Shown here: in pieces, positions 31,507 through 39,981 of the stretch
Position numbering within the stretch: the stretch's first letter is position 1
Layout: the number at the start of each line of letters is the position of its first letter
Assembly (NCBI GenBank): GCA_910588885.1
Contig: CAJUSQ010000010.1
Location: 1-45,452, forward strand
Direction: 5' to 3'
DNA: 45,452 bases
DNA from: an uncultured Lachnospiraceae bacterium
GTDB taxonomy: Bacteria > Bacillota > Clostridia > Lachnospirales > Lachnospiraceae
The notes under the pieces: model-generated
Seen by the model: only the letters and a program-made list of their open reading frames with translations
Told to the model about the DNA's origin: nothing
Databases searched by the model: none
Program-made: the position numbers and the translations under genes

Positions 31507-32364
31507 ATGGCTTCTTTACGAGACATAAAACAAAGAAAAAGCAGCATACAGAGTACGCAGCAAATCACCAAAGCCATGAAGCTTGTTTCTACAGTAAAAC
31601 TGCAGAAGGCGAGAGGTCATGCAGAATCGGCGAATCCGTATTTCAACCATATGTACCAGACCGTGACTTCCATGTTGGCCAAATCCGGAAATCTGGAACA
31701 TCCTTATCTGAAGGCAGGAGGTTCCAAGAAGAAGGCGGTAGTGGTCATTTCCTCAAACCGGGGGCTTGCCGGAGGTTATAACTCCAATATTGTTAAGCTT
31801 TTAACAGGCAGTGAGCTGCCCAAGGAGGATGTGAAGGTGTATGCCATCGGCCGTAAGGCCATGGACGGATTGGAGCGGAAGGGTTATGAGATTACGGCGG
31901 ATTATTCCGATGTGATGGACGGCCCTGTCTATGCGGATGCCATGGCAGTCTGTAAGGAGGTCCTGGGTGCGTTTACCAGAGGGGAGATCGGGGAAATTTA
32001 CCTGGCTTATACTCATTTTAAAAATACAGTGAGCCATGTACCGACCCTGATGAAGCTCCTTCCGGTGGAATTTGACGAGGCGGAAATTGCGAAAGCGGAT
32101 GTCAGCATCCCCATGAATTATGAGCCCAACGAGGAAGAGGCGCTGAACCGGATTATTCCGAAGTATGTGACGAGCTTGTTTTACGGGGCATTGGTGGAAG
32201 CAGTGGCCAGTGAAAACGGCGCCAGGATGCAGGCGATGGATTCCGCTACCAGTAACGCGGAAGAGATGATAGGTGATTTGACATTGAAATATAACAGAGC
32301 GCGTCAGAGCAGCATAACCCAGGAATTGACGGAAATTATTGCGGGCGCTGAAGCGATATCCTAA
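31507..32364 (+). CDS. atpG: F0F1 ATP synthase subunit gamma
   Basis: A 285-residue central stalk subunit. The N-terminal helix MASLRDIKQRKSSIQSTQQ and the C-terminal helix (MDSATSNAEEMIGDLTLKYN, then RARQSSITQELTEI) form the coiled coil that turns inside F1. The middle holds SSNRGLAGGYN. The ribosome binding site GAGGCGG lies about ten bases ahead of the ATG. Size and order are standard. Confidence 0.97.
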   Translation: MASLRDIKQRKSSIQSTQQITKAMKLVSTVKLQKARGHAESANPYFNHMYQTVTSMLAKSGNLEHPYLKAGGSKKKAVVVISSNRGLAGGYNSNIVKLLTGSELPKEDVKVYAIGRKAMDGLERKGYEITADYSDVMDGPVYADAMAVCKEVLGAFTRGEIGEIYLAYTHFKNTVSHVPTLMKLLPVEFDEAEIAKADVSIPMNYEPNEEEALNRIIPKYVTSLFYGALVEAVASENGARMQAMDSATSNAEEMIGDLTLKYNRARQSSITQELTEIIAGAEAIS

Positions 32365-32403
32365 GCTGTTTGCTTGGGATGAAACGATAGAAGGAGTGAA
32401 AAT

Positions 32404-33795
32404 ATGGCAGAAAAGAATATGGGTAAAATCACCCAGATTATCGGTGCCGTACTTGATATCAAGTTTACCGGTAATCAGCTGCCGGAAATCAACGAAGCCA
32501 TTGATATTCCCTTAAAAGACGGGAAAAAGCTGGTGGTCGAGGTTTCCCAGCATCTGGGTGATGATACGGTAAGATGTATTGCCATGGGTTCCACAGACGG
32601 ATTGGTACGGGGGATGGATGCGGAAGCCACCGGAGCGCCGATTACGATTCCGGTAGGTGAAAAAACACTGGGCCGTATGTTCAACGTACTGGGTGACCCA
32701 ATTGATGAAATAGCTCCGCCCACAGAGGTGGAATATTTACCGATTCATAGAAAGGCTCCGTCCTTCGAGGAGCAGGCGACTGCGACTGAAATGCTGGAAA
32801 CAGGCATCAAGGTAGTAGATTTGCTTTGTCCTTATCAGAAGGGTGGTAAGATCGGTCTGTTTGGCGGTGCCGGCGTAGGAAAGACGGTACTGATCCAGGA
32901 GCTGATCCACAACATTGCAACGGAGCACGGCGGCTATTCCGTATTTACCGGTGTAGGGGAGCGTACCCGTGAGGGAAATGACCTTTACTATGAAATGAAG
33001 GAATCCGGCGTTATAGATAAGACTTGTATGGTATTCGGACAGATGAATGAGCCCCCCGGGGCACGTATGCGTGTAGGTCTGACCGGACTGACCATGGCAG
33101 AATATTTCCGTGACAAGGGCGGAAAGGACGTATTGCTCTTTATCGACAATATTTTCCGTTTTACCCAGGCGGGTTCTGAAGTATCCGCGTTGCTGGGCCG
33201 TATGCCCTCCGCCGTAGGTTACCAGCCCACGCTGCAGACGGAAATGGGTACGCTGCAGGAGCGTATTACATCTACCAAGAGCGGCTCTATTACTTCCGTA
33301 CAGGCAGTTTATGTGCCGGCGGATGACTTGACGGATCCTGCTCCGGCAACAACCTTTGCCCACCTGGATGCCACCACCGTATTGGCCCGTTCCATTGCAG
33401 AGCTGGGTATTTATCCGGCGGTAGATCCCTTAGAGTCCACTTCCCGGATTCTGGATCCCCGTGTAGTAGGCCAGGAGCATTTTGAAGTAGCTCGTGGGGT
33501 ACAGGAAATCCTTCAGAGATATAAGGAATTACAGGATATTATTGCAATCCTTGGTATGGATGAGCTTTCCGAGGATGATAAGCTGGTGGTAAGCCGCGCC
33601 CGGAAGGTGCAGAGATTCCTGTCCCAGCCCTTCTTTGTTGCAACTCAGTTCACCGGACTGGAAGGAAAATACGTGCCGATCTCCGAAACCCTCCGGGGAT
33701 TCCGGGAAATTTTGGATGGTAAGCACGATGATGTTCCGGAAGGCCATTTCTTGAATGCAGGAAGTATTGATGAAGTACGCGCCCGCATGAAGTAA
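32404..33795 (+). CDS. atpD: F0F1 ATP synthase subunit beta
   Basis: A 463-residue catalytic subunit. Walker A GGAGVGKT is at about 154-161, followed by the catalytic Glu in GVGERTREGND, the Walker B LLFIDNIFRFTQ and the DELSEDD loop (DELSEED in most homologues). AGAAGGAG lies ahead of ATG 32404. It is followed three bases later by the first possible atpC start region. Confidence 0.97.
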   Translation: MAEKNMGKITQIIGAVLDIKFTGNQLPEINEAIDIPLKDGKKLVVEVSQHLGDDTVRCIAMGSTDGLVRGMDAEATGAPITIPVGEKTLGRMFNVLGDPIDEIAPPTEVEYLPIHRKAPSFEEQATATEMLETGIKVVDLLCPYQKGGKIGLFGGAGVGKTVLIQELIHNIATEHGGYSVFTGVGERTREGNDLYYEMKESGVIDKTCMVFGQMNEPPGARMRVGLTGLTMAEYFRDKGGKDVLLFIDNIFRFTQAGSEVSALLGRMPSAVGYQPTLQTEMGTLQERITSTKSGSITSVQAVYVPADDLTDPAPATTFAHLDATTVLARSIAELGIYPAVDPLESTSRILDPRVVGQEHFEVARGVQEILQRYKELQDIIAILGMDELSEDDKLVVSRARKVQRFLSQPFFVATQFTGLEGKYVPISETLRGFREILDGKHDDVPEGHFLNAGSIDEVRARMK

Positions 33796-33807
33796 GGGGT
33801 GATACAT

Positions 33808-34224
33808 TTGGCAGAAGGGAACAACTTATTTCAATTGGAGATTATTACACCGGATCGCATCTTCTACCAGGGAGAAGCTTATATGGTGGAGTTCACGGCG
33901 GAAGACGGGGATATCGGTGTCTATAAGAACCATATCCCGCTGACTACGGTTATTGCGCCGGGTATTTTGAATATCAAAGAAGCCCAGGGCGAGAAGAAAG
34001 CAGCGCTTCATTCCGGTTTTGTACAAATCTTGCCGGAAAAGGTAACGATTCTTGCGGAAGTGATTGAATGGCCGGATGAGATTGACGAAAACCGGGCCGA
34101 AGAAGCAAGAAAGCGGGCGGAAGAGCGTCTGCACAGCCATACGGCGGATATTGATACGACCAGGGCCGAGATCGCTTTAAAGAAAGCATTGGTGCGGCTG
34201 AATTTTCGAAAAACAGGTATGTAA
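33808..34224 (+). CDS. atpC: F0F1 ATP synthase subunit epsilon
   Basis: A 138-residue epsilon subunit that links the c-ring to gamma and can inhibit ATP hydrolysis. The N-terminal beta-sandwich starts FQLEIITPDRIFYQGEA and contains EDGDIGVYKNHIPLTT. The C-terminal helices are charged. TTG 33808 was chosen, with AGGGGTG eight bases ahead. An upstream in-frame GTG at 33799 would sit on that site. It closes the atp operon, and two hairpins follow. Confidence 0.93.
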   Translation: MAEGNNLFQLEIITPDRIFYQGEAYMVEFTAEDGDIGVYKNHIPLTTVIAPGILNIKEAQGEKKAALHSGFVQILPEKVTILAEVIEWPDEIDENRAEEARKRAEERLHSHTADIDTTRAEIALKKALVRLNFRKTGM

Positions 34225-34229
34225 ATTTT

Positions 34230-34262
34230 GAAAGCGGCAAAATTCTATGTTTTGCCGCTTTC
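34230..34262 (+). terminator. First hairpin after atpC
   Basis: GAAAGCGGCAAAA (34230-34242) pairs with TTTTGCCGCTTTC (34250-34262). The following tract is only partly T-rich. Confidence 0.7.
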
Positions 34263-34265
34263 TGT

Positions 34266-34312
34266 AGAACTGTTATTTTGGCTGATTAGCCGGAAGGACA
34301 GTTCTATTTTTA
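34266..34312 (+). terminator. Second terminator after atpC
   Basis: AGAACTGT (34266-34273) pairs with ACAGTTCT (34298-34305) around an inner GGCT/AGCC stem, followed by ATTTTTAT. The rest of the gap up to 34509 is AT-rich with no gene seen. Confidence 0.65.
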
Positions 34313-34509
34313 TAGGGAAATCGGATAAGAGATTTTGAATTTCTGGCTGGATATAAAAGGAATCCGAATGAATTTTTCTATTTCAGGAAAACTAAGGAAT
34401 GAATATAATTCGTAAAAAGGTTTATTTTGATCATCAGAAGAAATAGAAATATATTTTTATCAATATTTAATATGGTATTACTTTAAAAATAAAAATAGGA
34501 GGCTATATT

Positions 34510-35679
34510 GTGGAAAAAATGATTTTGATCAAACAAGGTATGATAAATGATGCGGTTCATGAAGAAGCGTATCAGGCGGACATTTTGATTGCAGACGGAA
34601 AAATAAAAAAGATTGCCCCGGTTCTGGACGGAAAGATAGTAAACGATGCATTGGTCATAGATGCTTCGGGGAAACAGGTTTATCCGGGATTTGTAGAAGC
34701 ACATTGTCATTTGGGGCTGGACGGCTATGGCGTAGGCTTTGAAGGGCAGGATTACAATGAAGCTACGGATTCGTTAACGCCGCAGCTGTCCGCGATCGAC
34801 GGAATTAACCCTCAGGATCCGACCTTTTCCATGGCTCTGAAAGCCGGAGTAACCTGTGTCGCAACAGGGCCGGGCAGTTCCAACGTTCTGGGCGGGACTT
34901 TTTGCGCCATCAAGACCGTGGGGAAGCGGGTGGACGATATGGTAGTCAAAAAAGCCGTTGCCATGAAGTGTGCTTTCGGAGAAAATCCAAAGCGGTGCTA
35001 TAAGGACAAGGATAACTATTCCCGTATGACAACCGCTTCCAAGCTTCGGATTATGGTGGAGAAGGCAAAGGAATACTTACAGAAAAAAGAAGCTGCCGGA
35101 GACGATATTTTAAAAATCCCATCCTATGACCCTAAGCTGGAAGCAATGATCCCGGTGATTCAGGGAGAACTGCCTTTAAAAGCCCATGCCCATCGGGCAG
35201 ACGATATTTTTACGGCAATTCGGATTGCCAGGGAATACGGCCTGGGTCTGACAATTGATCATTGTACCGAAGGGGCGCTGATTGCGGAAGAGCTGGCAGC
35301 GGAAGGTTTTCCTGTGGCGATCGGGCCGACCTTTGGCCATGCCGGGAAGGTGGAATTGCGGAATAAAAGCTTTGAAACGCCGGGAATTCTTGCAAAGGCA
35401 GGCTGCCAGGTTTCCATTATTACGGATTCCCCGGTGATTCAGCAGCAGTATCTGCCGCTCTGTGCAGGACTGGCCGTAAAGCATGGAATGGATCCCTTCC
35501 AGGCACTGCAGGCGATTACCATTCATGCAGCAGCGCATATCGGCCTGGAAGCACGTGTTGGAAGCCTGGAAGAAGGGAAGGATGCAGATATTGTGATTGC
35601 AGACGGGGATCCGCTGATTTCCGATACGGTTGTGGAAAAAGTGCTGGTGGACGGCGTACTTGTGGTGGGAGAAGTTTAA
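34510..35679 (+). CDS. Amidohydrolase family protein
   Basis: A 389-residue metal-dependent hydrolase of the imidazolonepropionase/dihydroorotase-like superfamily. The HxH-type site shows EAHCHLG (about 64-70), further metal ligands lie in KAHAHRA and TIDHCTEG, and the catalytic Asp probably in IITDSPV. The C-terminal GSLEEGKDADIVIADGDPL is the usual end-strand motif. The start is GTG 34510, with AGGAGG eight bases ahead. It stands alone between the atp operon and the coiled-coil gene. The substrate cannot be named from sequence. Confidence 0.88.
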   Translation: MEKMILIKQGMINDAVHEEAYQADILIADGKIKKIAPVLDGKIVNDALVIDASGKQVYPGFVEAHCHLGLDGYGVGFEGQDYNEATDSLTPQLSAIDGINPQDPTFSMALKAGVTCVATGPGSSNVLGGTFCAIKTVGKRVDDMVVKKAVAMKCAFGENPKRCYKDKDNYSRMTTASKLRIMVEKAKEYLQKKEAAGDDILKIPSYDPKLEAMIPVIQGELPLKAHAHRADDIFTAIRIAREYGLGLTIDHCTEGALIAEELAAEGFPVAIGPTFGHAGKVELRNKSFETPGILAKAGCQVSIITDSPVIQQQYLPLCAGLAVKHGMDPFQALQAITIHAAAHIGLEARVGSLEEGKDADIVIADGDPLISDTVVEKVLVDGVLVVGEV

Positions 35680-35802
35680 AAAGTGAAAGCTGTAAGGAAC
35701 AACCAATAATGAAAAAATAGAAATCTGGTTTCAGGGAAAAATTGGACAGGATGCATAATTTTCTTCAACTCCAAAAAAACGATTTTTGTAGCGATGTTAG
35801 AA

Positions 35803-35832
35803 AAAGGAAAGAAAGGTAGACTTTCCTCTTTT
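35803..35832 (+). terminator. Weak terminator after the amidohydrolase gene
   Basis: AGGAAAG (35805-35811) pairs with CTTTCCT (35821-35827), followed by CTTTT. The stem is short. Confidence 0.45.
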
Positions 35833-35885
35833 CGTGTGTTAGTATTGTTACAACATATTGAGAGTCATAGGAAGGGGAAGGTAAT

Positions 35886-36644
35886 ATGACAGACAGCGCT
35901 AAATTAGACTTGATCTTATCAACCGTTCAAGGCGTGGAAATTCGCATGGAGCGAGTGGAAGACCGCATGCAGGGATTGGAAGATCGTATGGATCATCTGG
36001 AAGATCGCATGCAGGGATTGGAAGATCGTATGGAGCGAGTGGAAAATCGTATACAGGGATTGGAAGATCGAGTACAGGGGTTGGAAGACCGCATACAGGT
36101 GATAGAGCATAAGGTGGAATTCATAGAAGAAGACCTCCATCAAGTAAAGGACAAGGTAGACACCATAGAGGAAGACCTTCGCCAGGTAAAGGGCAAGGTA
36201 GACACCATAGAGGAAGACCTTCGCCAGGTAAAAGGCAAAGTAGATACCATGGAAGAAGACCTTCGCCAGGTAAAAGGCAAAGTAGATACCATGGAAGAAG
36301 ACCTTCGCCAGGTAAAGGGCAAGGTAGACACCATAGAGGAAGACCTCCACCAGGTAAAGGGCAAGGTAGACTTCATAGAAGTAGATCTCCATGAAACAAA
36401 GAGCAAGGTGGAATTTATGGAAGAAGATCTCCATGAAGTAAAGCAAAATGTGATTCGAATCAATTTAACAGTGGAGAATGATCTTAGTGTAAATATCCAG
36501 CGGGTTGCAGAAGGGCATCTGGATTTGTCCAGAAATCTGCATGAAGCGATGAAGCCGAATTTGGAAATGGAGATGTTGTCCATTAAAGTCAGGCAATTAG
36601 AATCGGAAGTACGCAGAATTAAGATGAACCTGGAATTGGCGTAA
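35886..36644 (+). CDS. Repeat-built coiled-coil protein
   Basis: A 252-residue, almost entirely coiled-coil protein with no signal peptide or membrane helix. Residues about 20-75 are seven-residue repeats of the type DRMQGLE. Residues about 82-180 are 14-residue repeats of the type DLRQVKGKVDTIEE (two heptads each). A non-repeat tail begins NVIRINLTVENDLSVN and ends with another helix. The repeats are also near-identical at DNA level. The ribosome binding site GGAAGGGGAAGG lies just ahead of ATG 35886. The function is unknown; a structural or adaptor role is inference. Open frames on the opposite strand here are artefacts of the repeats. Confidence 0.85.
   Translation: MTDSAKLDLILSTVQGVEIRMERVEDRMQGLEDRMDHLEDRMQGLEDRMERVENRIQGLEDRVQGLEDRIQVIEHKVEFIEEDLHQVKDKVDTIEEDLRQVKGKVDTIEEDLRQVKGKVDTMEEDLRQVKGKVDTMEEDLRQVKGKVDTIEEDLHQVKGKVDFIEVDLHETKSKVEFMEEDLHEVKQNVIRINLTVENDLSVNIQRVAEGHLDLSRNLHEAMKPNLEMEMLSIKVRQLESEVRRIKMNLELA
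36129..36422 (+). repeat. Tandem 42-base repeats inside the coiled-coil gene
   Basis: Seven in-frame 42-base units begin at 36129, 36171, 36213, 36255, 36297, 36339 and 36381. The central four are almost identical (GAAGACCTTCGCCAGGTAAA at the start of each), and the outer ones have diverged. 35961-36104 holds shorter 21-base repeats. Confidence 0.95.
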
Positions 36645-36648
36645 GCCG

Positions 36649-36680
36649 CAGAGTGTCCGCTAAAGACGGACACTCTGTTT
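36649..36680 (+). terminator. Terminator after the coiled-coil gene
   Basis: AGAGTGTCCG (36650-36659) pairs with CGGACACTCT (36667-36676), followed by GTTT. The T-run is short, but the stem is strong. Confidence 0.7.
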
Positions 36681-36778
36681 GGGAAAAGTTGGAATCAGTG
36701 GATTGCTCCGGTTTATCATTTGGCTTATAATAGTTTGGAATGCACTGAAGCATATGTGGATGTATTATTATTTTATTA

Positions 36779-37660
36779 TTAAAAAATCTTCTCGGCACAA
36801 AAACGGTCCATCAATAATTCTGTCAAAGGATGGCCGTGCTTCCAGGCTGCAATTATCCAGGTTCCGAATGTATGGTCCAGAACATACTTATGCAGCTTTG
36901 GGTGATGTAAAGTCACTTCTTCCGTCAGAATAGAGTAGTCATGTCCCAACTCCAAAGTAGCAAAAAGAGTGGCGAAATTTTCGGTTTCCAGAATCTGTGG
37001 CTCGGGAATCCCCAATTTCCTCAAATTTTCAATGGCATTCTGGTGAATGCCGGGGGCTGTCTGCCGGTTTAATACAAGAAGCGGTTCTAATGCAAAATCC
37101 GGAAGAGTCAGGGGATTCTTTTGGGCCAGAGGGGATTTTTCCGAGTAGATAAGGGCACCTCTTCGTTTCAGAATCTTCTGGATCTGGTAAGTTTCATCAA
37201 AAGGCAGGTCCAGATCCAGTGTAAAAAGTAAATCAATCTCTCCCTTTTCCAGGGCTTTTCGGTTTTCGGAAAAATTTCCGCGAAACAAGGAAATCTGAAT
37301 ATTGGAATCAAAATCCTGAATATACTGATAGACTGCCGGAAGGAAATCTTCCATAATGGCACCGTCAAAGCATCCGATGCGGATCGTCAGTTTTTCGGTT
37401 TTGCCAATTCGCATGGCATTGGATTTGGCCTGCTCTAACTGCTGCCGGATCTCTTTTAAATCCTGTTCAAATTGTATTCCGGCGGCCGTTAAAACTACAT
37501 TCCGGCTGTTTCTTAGAAAAAGCTTTGTGTCCAGCTCTTCTTCCAGTAATGCAATCTGTTTGCTTAAGGCCGGCTGAGAAATATAGAGTGATTTGGCAGC
37601 TGCTGTAAAATTCAGTTCTTCTGCAACAGCTAAAAAGTATTCCATTTGTGAAAATTTCAT
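36779..37660 (-). CDS. LysR family transcriptional regulator
   Basis: A 293-residue LysR protein. The winged helix reads MKFSQMEYFLAVAEELNFT, then AAAKSLYISQPALSKQIALL and ELDTKLFLRNSRNVVLT. The substrate-binding domain starts near residue 90 (KLTIRIGCFDG). Position 37660 was chosen because GAGGGGGG lies ahead of it on the minus strand. It lies downstream of the arylsulfotransferase gene on the same strand, with a hairpin/promoter between them, and may regulate that gene. The inducer is unknown. Confidence 0.92.
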   Translation of the reverse strand: MKFSQMEYFLAVAEELNFTAAAKSLYISQPALSKQIALLEEELDTKLFLRNSRNVVLTAAGIQFEQDLKEIRQQLEQAKSNAMRIGKTEKLTIRIGCFDGAIMEDFLPAVYQYIQDFDSNIQISLFRGNFSENRKALEKGEIDLLFTLDLDLPFDETYQIQKILKRRGALIYSEKSPLAQKNPLTLPDFALEPLLVLNRQTAPGIHQNAIENLRKLGIPEPQILETENFATLFATLELGHDYSILTEEVTLHHPKLHKYVLDHTFGTWIIAAWKHGHPLTELLMDRFCAEKIF

Positions 37661-37706
37661 CAAAGTCCCCCCTCTTTTGTAAAGTTCCGGGAAAAATCCT
37701 GATAAA

Positions 37707-37735
37707 ATTATACAATAAAAGACGAAAAGGGACAA
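37707..37735 (-). promoter_or_regulatory. Promoter of the LysR gene
   Basis: On the minus strand, TTGTCC (37735-37730), a 17-base spacer and TATAAT (37712-37707). The -35 box lies inside one arm of the inverted repeat at 37725-37756. Confidence 0.5.
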
Positions 37736-37756
37736 GTATCACAACTTGTCCCTTTT
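37725..37756 (-). terminator. Inverted repeat between arylsulfotransferase and LysR genes
   Basis: AAAAGGGACAAGT (37725-37737) and ACTTGTCCCTTTT (37744-37756) form a 13-bp stem with a 6-base loop, followed on the minus strand by CGTCTTTT. It fits a terminator of the arylsulfotransferase gene, but also an operator, because it covers the LysR -35 box. Confidence 0.7.
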
Positions 37757-37801
37757 GGAAAATCATAGTGGTTTAGTTTGAGTCCTTGGCAAAACCGCAC
37801 T

Positions 37802-39820
37802 CTAATTGGATGTTTTGTAAGTACGATAAGAGAACAGGGCTTCATGTCCGGTAAAGTTTGCGTTACGGATGGCGCTTAACTCAAAGGTTACCTTGTCGTT
37901 TGCCATATCATATTCTGTGAATATGGGACGGCTGCCTGCCCGCAGGTCCTCATATCCCTGGTCGGAAATGGTTCCTTCCGGAGCCATGGCGCCGATATTG
38001 TCAATGACGCCGTGAAGCCCCCATCCGGTAAGGACGGAATTTTCATTGAAATAATCCACACTGCCGCAATGACTGGCAATATGATACTGTTCCGTTTTTT
38101 GGTTCATATCCGTTCCGTTGATGACATCGGAAATGGCTGCGGTCTTGGCCTCTTCATTAATGTCCGCTTTAAAGGTCCTGGTTAAAGTAGGTACCGGAAG
38201 GGCTGTGAGGAAGGGGGCGTCCCCGGTCTGGTTATCAAACAGGCTGATCTGGGGATTTCCGCTGATAGTTCCGTCTTCGGCCTTGTTGATATAACGGGCA
38301 TAATGCTGTCCAAAAGTCAAAGCCGAAAATTCATTGCCCTTTTCATCCTTGCGAGTGGAGGTAAATTCATCATATCCGGTTAAGGTGCTGGCTTTTCCGC
38401 CTAGAATCCAGTCAATTCCGCCGGTTGTAATATCGAACTGATATACGGCACTCTGGTCACGCATGGAAACCAGCAGCTTGTCGGTTTCCCCGTTTTCATC
38501 CAACGTATAATCCAGGCTGTTGGGATGTACATAATCCATCCAGCCGTCTGCCGGTGAGGGAATGGGATTATTGTTGACCATAACTTCCACACCCTGGTCG
38601 GTGCTGTTTTCATAGTCCATTTTTTCTACGGAAGATTCATAAAGCAGCGGGTAGTCGGTAGTATTGATTTCATGGAGTACGGCGCCGTCTTTGATTTCCT
38701 GGAATACACCGGCCCATACGTAAGCGGTGCTGCCGCCGTCAATGCCTTTTACCGTTTCCGGCAGATTGGATACCAGCTCCGGCGTATAGCTTAAGGTCAG
38801 ATAATGCTGATTGCCCAGCATCAGGAATTCATGCTGATCCAGATACCCTTCTCCATGGGTGTGGTTTTCTTCCGTGTTGGGAAGTAAAGTCACATAATCA
38901 ATTTCCTTATAATTTTCATCCATTACTACATACATACCGCTGGAATAGCCGCCGTTGGTATTCCGGTATTCCTGATGCAGCTCTGCAAAATAGGTATAGA
39001 AATTACCGTCCCCGGTAATCTGCTTCTGGAAATTTTCCGCCATTAATTCGCCTACGGAATTTAAATTCCGATAGTACACCAGTTCTCCTTCCGTGTTGAC
39101 ACGCAACAGGAATTTGTCAATGGCAAAGTCATAGATTCCGGCATTTGCCGCATCTACCCCTTCTCCGGTAATCACCATTCCCGGAAGGGATTCGTTTAAG
39201 GTGTGTATCTGGTAAGTTGTGCCGTCACCCATGGTAAAGGTAATGATTTCGTCTACGGGTTCGGCTGCTTGAATGGGAGCGGGAACAAAAGCAACGCTTC
39301 CGTCCTTTACCTCCAAATCTCCGGCAATGCTGCTGCTTGCGGCGGTAATTTCCGAACCCTCTGCGGCGGTGAACACCAGTTCATTTCCGGCCACCAGGGC
39401 ATTCATATAATAATCCGTGGTATTTCCTTCTTCCAGGGAAGCTGCCAGCTGTACGCCGGTTGCGCCTTTGGCATCTGCAGCGGAAAGGGGAATTTCACAA
39501 AGATCCGGAACCAGCTTCAGGGCCTCCCGTTCTGCAGCGATCTGCTGGGCAAAATCAAAGTTTACATTGGAATAATTCAGCTCAGCCACGCTGACCAGTT
39601 CTTTTTCTTCCTCTTTTTCAGCAGTGTCCTTGTCGGCATCTTCATTCGTATCGGTATCTTCCTTGGCTTCCTCGTCCTGCTTATCCTCTTCCGATGCTGC
39701 ATTGTCCTCCTGCTGTTTCGGAGTATCGGCGTCGGTGTCGCTTGTCCCGTTTCCGCAGCCAACGGCAAACATCGTCAGAGTCATGGCCAGGGCAATCAGC
39801 CGCAACATTCTTTTTTTCAT
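37802..39820 (-). CDS. Arylsulfotransferase (ASST) family lipoprotein
   Basis: A 672-residue exported protein. The N-terminus MKKRMLRLIALAMTLTMF runs into AVGC, a lipobox-like site, so it is probably lipid-anchored outside the membrane. A low-complexity acidic spacer (Glu/Asp/Lys) covers about 25-75. The body matches bacterial aryl-sulfate sulfotransferases, with DQHEFLMLGN, MDYVHPNSLDY and IASHCGSVDYF, where conserved His residues lie. Such enzymes move sulfate between phenolic compounds. GGAGGAAG lies ahead of the start. Neighbours are a LysR gene and an AraC-GH39 gene. The physiological substrate is unknown. Confidence 0.88.
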   Translation of the reverse strand: MKKRMLRLIALAMTLTMFAVGCGNGTSDTDADTPKQQEDNAASEEDKQDEEAKEDTDTNEDADKDTAEKEEEKELVSVAELNYSNVNFDFAQQIAAEREALKLVPDLCEIPLSAADAKGATGVQLAASLEEGNTTDYYMNALVAGNELVFTAAEGSEITAASSSIAGDLEVKDGSVAFVPAPIQAAEPVDEIITFTMGDGTTYQIHTLNESLPGMVITGEGVDAANAGIYDFAIDKFLLRVNTEGELVYYRNLNSVGELMAENFQKQITGDGNFYTYFAELHQEYRNTNGGYSSGMYVVMDENYKEIDYVTLLPNTEENHTHGEGYLDQHEFLMLGNQHYLTLSYTPELVSNLPETVKGIDGGSTAYVWAGVFQEIKDGAVLHEINTTDYPLLYESSVEKMDYENSTDQGVEVMVNNNPIPSPADGWMDYVHPNSLDYTLDENGETDKLLVSMRDQSAVYQFDITTGGIDWILGGKASTLTGYDEFTSTRKDEKGNEFSALTFGQHYARYINKAEDGTISGNPQISLFDNQTGDAPFLTALPVPTLTRTFKADINEEAKTAAISDVINGTDMNQKTEQYHIASHCGSVDYFNENSVLTGWGLHGVIDNIGAMAPEGTISDQGYEDLRAGSRPIFTEYDMANDKVTFELSAIRNANFTGHEALFSYRTYKTSN

Positions 39821-39981
39821 GGTGCTTCCTCCCAATTTTTTTACGTTTCGAATTAAAGTGAATATAAAGGTAAACATTACTTTTCTCATTACACATTTCC
39901 CCGGTGAAATCTGTAACTTTATTATAAACAGGGACGGAAGGAAACACAAATATTGAAAAGCTATTGCTGGATAAGCATTAG

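Noticed and set aside
36129..36422. Regular repeats considered as a CRISPR array
   Set aside because: Units are contiguous with no spacers and encode a regular coiled coil in frame.
35919..36673. Long open frames on the minus strand opposite the coiled-coil gene
   Set aside because: They mirror the in-frame DNA repeats of the plus-strand gene and have no start signals or family features of their own.
39203..39856. 217-codon plus-strand frame opposite the arylsulfotransferase
   Set aside because: Antisense shadow of a clearly coding minus-strand gene; no ribosome binding site.
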